Assembly: GCF_900172365.1 (NCBI RefSeq)
Contig: NZ_FWFJ01000026.1
Coordinates: 1-57,902, forward strand
Direction: 5' to 3'
From: Roseovarius gaetbuli
GTDB lineage: Bacteria > Pseudomonadota > Alphaproteobacteria > Rhodobacterales > Rhodobacteraceae
Length of the DNA stretch: 57,902 bases
Made by a program: the position numbers and the translations under genes. This document shows, one piece after another, positions 55,073 to 57,902 of the stretch (positions are counted from its first letter, which is position 1; each line of letters opens with the position of its first letter). The notes under the pieces are model-generated. The model saw nothing but the letters and a program-made list of their open reading frames with translations. It was not told the DNA's origin and ran no database searches.

Positions 55073-55660
55073 ATGAAACGCCAGTTCTTTGCCGCCGCGA
55101 CCCTCGCTGCCAGCCTTATGATGGGCCAGACGGCAGCGGCCTCGGATTGCAAGGTCGATGTCGCCGACCCGTTTGATCTTGAGGCGGCTCAGATCACCGA
55201 GATCTACGACTGCATCGAGGCCGAGATGGTCGAGAATTACACCAAGGGCGACAACGAGGTGGCCGCCACCTATCGCGACTGGACGGTTTCATCGACCCGC
55301 CCCGCCGTGGCCGGTGCGCATGGCAATCGCCTGTTGCAGACCTTTGCCAATGACGTGGCCGCCGAACAGTACCTGAAGTTTGCCGACGAAGGCGTGGTGA
55401 TGCCGGTTGGCTCGGTTCTGGCCAAGGAAAGCATCACGATCAGCAAGAAGAAAAAGAAGGCCGTCACCGGCCCGCTGTTCATCATGACCAAAGCCGAAGC
55501 CGGAAGCGCGCCCGAGACCGCCGATTGGGTCTATTCCGTGGTTCAGCCCAACGGCAAGATGATGAAATTCAAACAGAGCTTCTGTCATGACTGCCACGTG
55601 TCGTGGGAAGCACAGGACATGCTGGCCTATCCGCTGGAAGAGGTTCGCGTTTCCAACTAA
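55073..55660 (+). CDS. Cytochrome P460 family protein
   Basis: A 195-aa periplasmic cytochrome. A signal peptide (MKRQFFAAATLAASLMMGQTAAA) precedes a P460-type domain with a CHDCH haem site near the C-terminus (FCHDCHVSWEAQDMLAYPL). A Lys-rich patch (ISKKKKKA) lies in the middle. P460 cytochromes oxidise hydroxylamine or nitric oxide, and others have redox roles, so no substrate is implied. ATG 55073 has GGAG upstream. A terminator follows directly. Confidence 0.82.
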   Translation: MKRQFFAAATLAASLMMGQTAAASDCKVDVADPFDLEAAQITEIYDCIEAEMVENYTKGDNEVAATYRDWTVSSTRPAVAGAHGNRLLQTFANDVAAEQYLKFADEGVVMPVGSVLAKESITISKKKKKAVTGPLFIMTKAEAGSAPETADWVYSVVQPNGKMMKFKQSFCHDCHVSWEAQDMLAYPLEEVRVSN

Positions 55661-55681
55661 GGCCGCGCGCCTTGCAATCTG

Positions 55682-55716
55682 GCCCGGCCCCACATGGGAC
55701 CGGGCTTTTCTTTTTG
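55682..55716 (+). terminator. Rho-independent terminator after the P460 gene
   Basis: GCCCGG..CCC-ACAT-GGG..CCGGGC hairpin followed by TTTTCTTTTT, 21 bp after the stop codon. Confidence 0.85.
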
Positions 55717-55748
55717 CATCTTTGGCCTCTCTGGTTCATTAAGCCGCC

Positions 55749-56447
55749 ATGACACCACGTTTGTGCGCCTTGCTTGTCCACCTTCTGACCGCCACCGGGG
55801 CGGTTTTTGCAATGCTGGCCATGTTGGCGGCGATTGACCGGGAATGGGAACTGATGTTCCTGTGGCTGGTCGTGGCCTTCGCGGTGGATGGCATCGACGG
55901 CCCTTTGGCGCGCAAGTTCAACGTCAAAACCCATGCGCCCGAATTTGATGGCGTGTTGCTCGATCTGATCATTGACTATCTGACCTATGTGTTCATTCCA
56001 GCCTTTGCGCTGTTTGAATCCGACCTTTTGCCGGGCTGGACAGGATGGCTCGCCATGATCGTGATAACCTTTGCAAGTGCGATGTACTTTGCCGATACAC
56101 GCATGAAAACAATGGATAATTCATTCTCCGGTTTTCCGGGCTGCTGGAACATGCTGGTGCTTGTCATGTTCGCGGTCGAGCCGAATTTCTGGATCATCCT
56201 GACGTTGGTCACGCTCTTGTCGGTGGCGATGTTCCTGCCGCTCAAGTTCATCCACCCGGTGCGCACCGAACGCTGGCGCTGGATATCCTTGCCGATGGCT
56301 CTGGCCTGGACGTTCTTTGCCGGCTGGGCGGCCTGGGTGCATTTCGATCCGCAAAGCTGGGCGCATTGGGGGCTGGTGGTCACCAGCATCTATTTGATTT
56401 TTGTCGGAATCGTGCAGCAGATATTCACGCCGCGCGGCGAAGTCTGA
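55749..56447 (+). CDS. pcs: Phosphatidylcholine synthase (CDP-alcohol phosphatidyltransferase)
   Basis: A 232-aa multi-span enzyme that condenses CDP-diacylglycerol with choline. The CDP-alcohol motif DG..AR..G..D..D is seen as DGIDGPLARKF...EFDGVLLDLIIDY. Six or more helices, with the family segment FADTRMKTMDNSFSGFPGCWN typical of Pcs. Intact. A hallmark of alphaproteobacteria with choline lipids. It has no operon partner on its own strand. Confidence 0.9.
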   Translation: MTPRLCALLVHLLTATGAVFAMLAMLAAIDREWELMFLWLVVAFAVDGIDGPLARKFNVKTHAPEFDGVLLDLIIDYLTYVFIPAFALFESDLLPGWTGWLAMIVITFASAMYFADTRMKTMDNSFSGFPGCWNMLVLVMFAVEPNFWIILTLVTLLSVAMFLPLKFIHPVRTERWRWISLPMALAWTFFAGWAAWVHFDPQSWAHWGLVVTSIYLIFVGIVQQIFTPRGEV

Positions 56448-56451
56448 TCCC

Positions 56452-56907
56452 TTAGATCAGCAAGCCCGCGGCCCCCTCGTGGCGCAAAAGCCAGACCTTG
56501 GTTTCAACCCCGCCCTCACCGGAATAGCCACCAAGCCCCGAAGCGGCCAAGACCCGGTGACAGGGAATGATCACCGGGATCGGATTGCCGCCACAGGCAT
56601 TGCCAATCGCCTGCGGCGAGGCGCCCACCCGCGTAGCAAGATCGCCGTAGGTAACGGTTTCGCCAAAGGGAATGTCACACATCGCATCGCAAACCCGGCG
56701 CTGAAACTCTGATCCCGCCACGTCAAGCGGCAGGTCAAACCGCGTCAGGCCTCCCTTGAAATAGGCCGCAAGCTGGGCCAGGGCCTCGGTCAGTTCGGGC
56801 GTCAAATCCTGCGTGCCGCCCTCGCCCCACCGAAGCGCGGTGATCGCACTGCCGTCGCTGACCACGGTAAGCGGACCGATGGGGGATGACATTGAGACCG
56901 ACGGCAT
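56452..56907 (-). CDS. ogt: Methylated-DNA-protein cysteine methyltransferase
   Basis: A 151-aa Ogt/AGT DNA-repair protein that removes methyl from O6-methylguanine. The active-site motif IPCHRV is intact, with the helix-turn-helix segment TVTYGDLATRVGASPQAIGNAC ahead of it. ATG 56907 (MPSVSMSSPIG) is chosen over an upstream start in the neighbour. It is 10 bp after the membrane protein gene and convergent with pcs. Confidence 0.93.
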   Translation of the reverse strand: MPSVSMSSPIGPLTVVSDGSAITALRWGEGGTQDLTPELTEALAQLAAYFKGGLTRFDLPLDVAGSEFQRRVCDAMCDIPFGETVTYGDLATRVGASPQAIGNACGGNPIPVIIPCHRVLAASGLGGYSGEGGVETKVWLLRHEGAAGLLI

Positions 56908-56917
56908 GGCGTATTCC

Positions 56918-57598
56918 CTATCCCCGCGAGCGGATGTACAGATCGCCGGTCTCGCGGCCAAGGATCACCGCCAGGTAAACTGACAGGATCGCCGCGAAGA
57001 AACACCAGACCGAAATGAACGCATAGGCATAAAACACGTAAGTTAGCACCAAGGAGGCCGCAACCAGCCCGCCGAACACCTGTATCAGGCGATGCGACGA
57101 CAGCAAAAGCGACCCGATCACGATCACCGCGTAAACTGTGCGCAATAGGCTGCGCTCTATGATGCCCTCGTAGATCAGCGTTGTCTTGTACTCCAGCGAG
57201 CGCTCGATCACCTCTACGCGCAACCACCCCTCGATCAGGGCGGCCGGCAGGAACACCGACAGCCCCGCGAAAAAACCGGCCACCGCCATGAACAAGACCA
57301 ATCGCCTGCGCGCGGGGTCGGTTTCTATCGTCCAGACGGCAAACGGCACCCATGCCAGCCAGAAGAAGTGTGAAAAGAACAAGAAGCCGCGAGAGGCGAG
57401 GCAAACAGAGGTTTCATTGCCGCCCGCAAGCCCGAGCCAGAGGATGCCTTCCAGAACCTGCTGAATGCCGAAGACCAGCGGGAAGACCGCAAAGGCCCAC
57501 CACGCGGGCTTGGTGCGCCGCACCTCCAGAACCGTGTAAACACCCGCAGGCACAAGCACGGCGGCAAGCGTAAAACTGGCCGTTGCGGAAAAACACAT
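56918..57598 (-). CDS. DUF6629-type integral membrane protein
   Basis: A 226-aa membrane protein starting MCFSATASFTLAAVLVPAGVYTV, with seven or so helices. The MCFSA(T/E)ASF opening followed by the FGIQQVLEGILWLGL region is typical of DUF6629. Function unknown. ATG 57598; an extra four residues upstream are less likely. Probably cotranscribed with ogt. Confidence 0.82.
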   Translation of the reverse strand: MCFSATASFTLAAVLVPAGVYTVLEVRRTKPAWWAFAVFPLVFGIQQVLEGILWLGLAGGNETSVCLASRGFLFFSHFFWLAWVPFAVWTIETDPARRRLVLFMAVAGFFAGLSVFLPAALIEGWLRVEVIERSLEYKTTLIYEGIIERSLLRTVYAVIVIGSLLLSSHRLIQVFGGLVAASLVLTYVFYAYAFISVWCFFAAILSVYLAVILGRETGDLYIRSRG

Positions 57599-57847
57599 CC
57601 TGACCTCCAAGCCCCATGCGATGATGCAGGGGCGCTACGGTCAAGGCTAGCCACGCCCGCCCCGCGGGCATTGCGCTATGTCAATGCGCGGAGGGTCAAA
57701 AAGCTTTGACCTTTACGCCCGCTCCTTGAATCTCGCCGTTCATCTTGCAGATGCGGCGAATGTCTCAAAAGAGCCGATTCTGTGGAAAAACAACGTGTTG
57801 CTGTTGCAGAAAGTGTGGTTCTGAACAGAGCGCGAGCGCCTTTTCTA
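57599..57847. other. Intergenic region entering an IS end
   Basis: There is no gene in this stretch. Around 57776-57790 the sequence GATTCTGTGGAAAAAC resembles the terminal repeat of the 166-bp MITE (TATTCTGTTGAAAAACTC), so the IS boundary is placed near 57776 by inference. Between there and 57848 is non-coding IS end. Confidence 0.45.
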
Positions 57848-57902
57848 TCAGGCTTTGCGCGTTTGCTGCGGTGCAGGAAGGATCTTGGCCAGTTTGCGGA
57901 GG
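57848..57902 (-). CDS. IS1182/IS5-like transposase, C-terminal fragment
   Basis: The last 17 codons of a transposase enter from the right edge: LRKLAKILPAPQQTRKA, then TGA at 57848-57850. The pattern NLRKLAKL..P is typical of the C-termini of IS1182-like and related DDE transposases. The catalytic part is outside the window. With so few residues the family call is tentative. Confidence 0.5.
   Translation of the reverse strand, partial: LRKLAKILPAPQQTRKA

Noticed and set aside
1..57902. CRISPR array
   Set aside because: The only short tandem repeat array (41447-41617) has no spacers between copies; no other regularly spaced repeats were seen.
1..57902. Uniform sequencing error as the cause of all frameshifts
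   Set aside because: Lesions cluster in the PGC and include multi-residue deletions, in-frame nonsense codons and a gene fusion, while about 14 kb of housekeeping genes on the right is clean. Single-base cases outside the PGC remain open.

Overview
The window looks like a chromosome segment from a marine Rhodobacteraceae (Roseobacter-group) alphaproteobacterium. The evidence is GC-rich coding sequence, the roseobacter order of photosynthesis genes, TGT-N12-ACA (PpsR/CrtJ-type) operators, family-typical intergenic repeats, and neighbours such as ruvCBA, priA-fsa, DUF484-xerC, pcs and DUF1127. Fragments of two different insertion sequences lie at the two edges.

Positions 1-20914 hold about half of a photosynthesis gene cluster (PGC), and it is a genetic fossil. 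The ancestral order is still readable: puhE-hemA-cycA / dxs-pufCMLABQ-bchZYXC-crtF-crtE / crtD-crtC / tspO-crtB / bchD-bchO. Ten of these genes are damaged. puhE, dxs, bchZ and crtE have in-frame stops. puhE, dxs, bchC, crtF, crtE, crtD, bchD and bchO have frameshifts or deletions. One large deletion has fused the 3' end of crtB tail-to-tail with the 3' part of bchD, removing the usual crtI, crtA and bchI from this site. The acsF/puhABC/bch block normally found before puhE is replaced by an IS3-type end and an IS-truncated DUF6035 gene. In contrast hemA, cycA, pufC, pufM, pufL, pufA, pufB, pufQ, bchY, bchX, crtC and tspO remain open. The simplest reading is recent, ongoing loss of aerobic anoxygenic phototrophy, with hemA and cycA kept for haem synthesis and respiration.

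From 20911 to about 31400 the genes are ordinary accessory loci: a LysR regulator divergent from a TAXI-type TRAP transporter with a D-amino-acid-dehydrogenase-like oxidase; an H-NOX/diguanylate cyclase pair whose H-NOX lacks the usual haem-ligand histidine; and a TPP-riboswitch-controlled thiamin-precursor transport and salvage operon (ABC ATPase, TenA, permease). From 31400 to 44700 come a decayed WYL regulator, an MttB-family methyltransferase, a DUF3572-HAD-EamA operon, a PleD-like diguanylate cyclase lacking its phosphoacceptor Asp, an AraC regulator with a frameshifted Tat-exported cysteine hydrolase, mtnP, a frameshifted LysE exporter, apt, a 57-bp palindromic triplication, and two tandem LysM plus solute-binding proteins. 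Both of those are broken; one carries a 166-bp MITE with a clean 4-bp target duplication.

From 44000 to the right edge the segment is mostly housekeeping and intact: ruvCBA, prmA, an MFS transporter, priA, fsa, DUF484-xerC, a cytochrome P460, pcs, ogt and a DUF6629 membrane protein. The right edge enters another IS transposase. The contrast between the damaged left half and the clean right half argues against uniform sequencing error as the cause of the PGC lesions. No tRNA, rRNA or CRISPR array was recognised.
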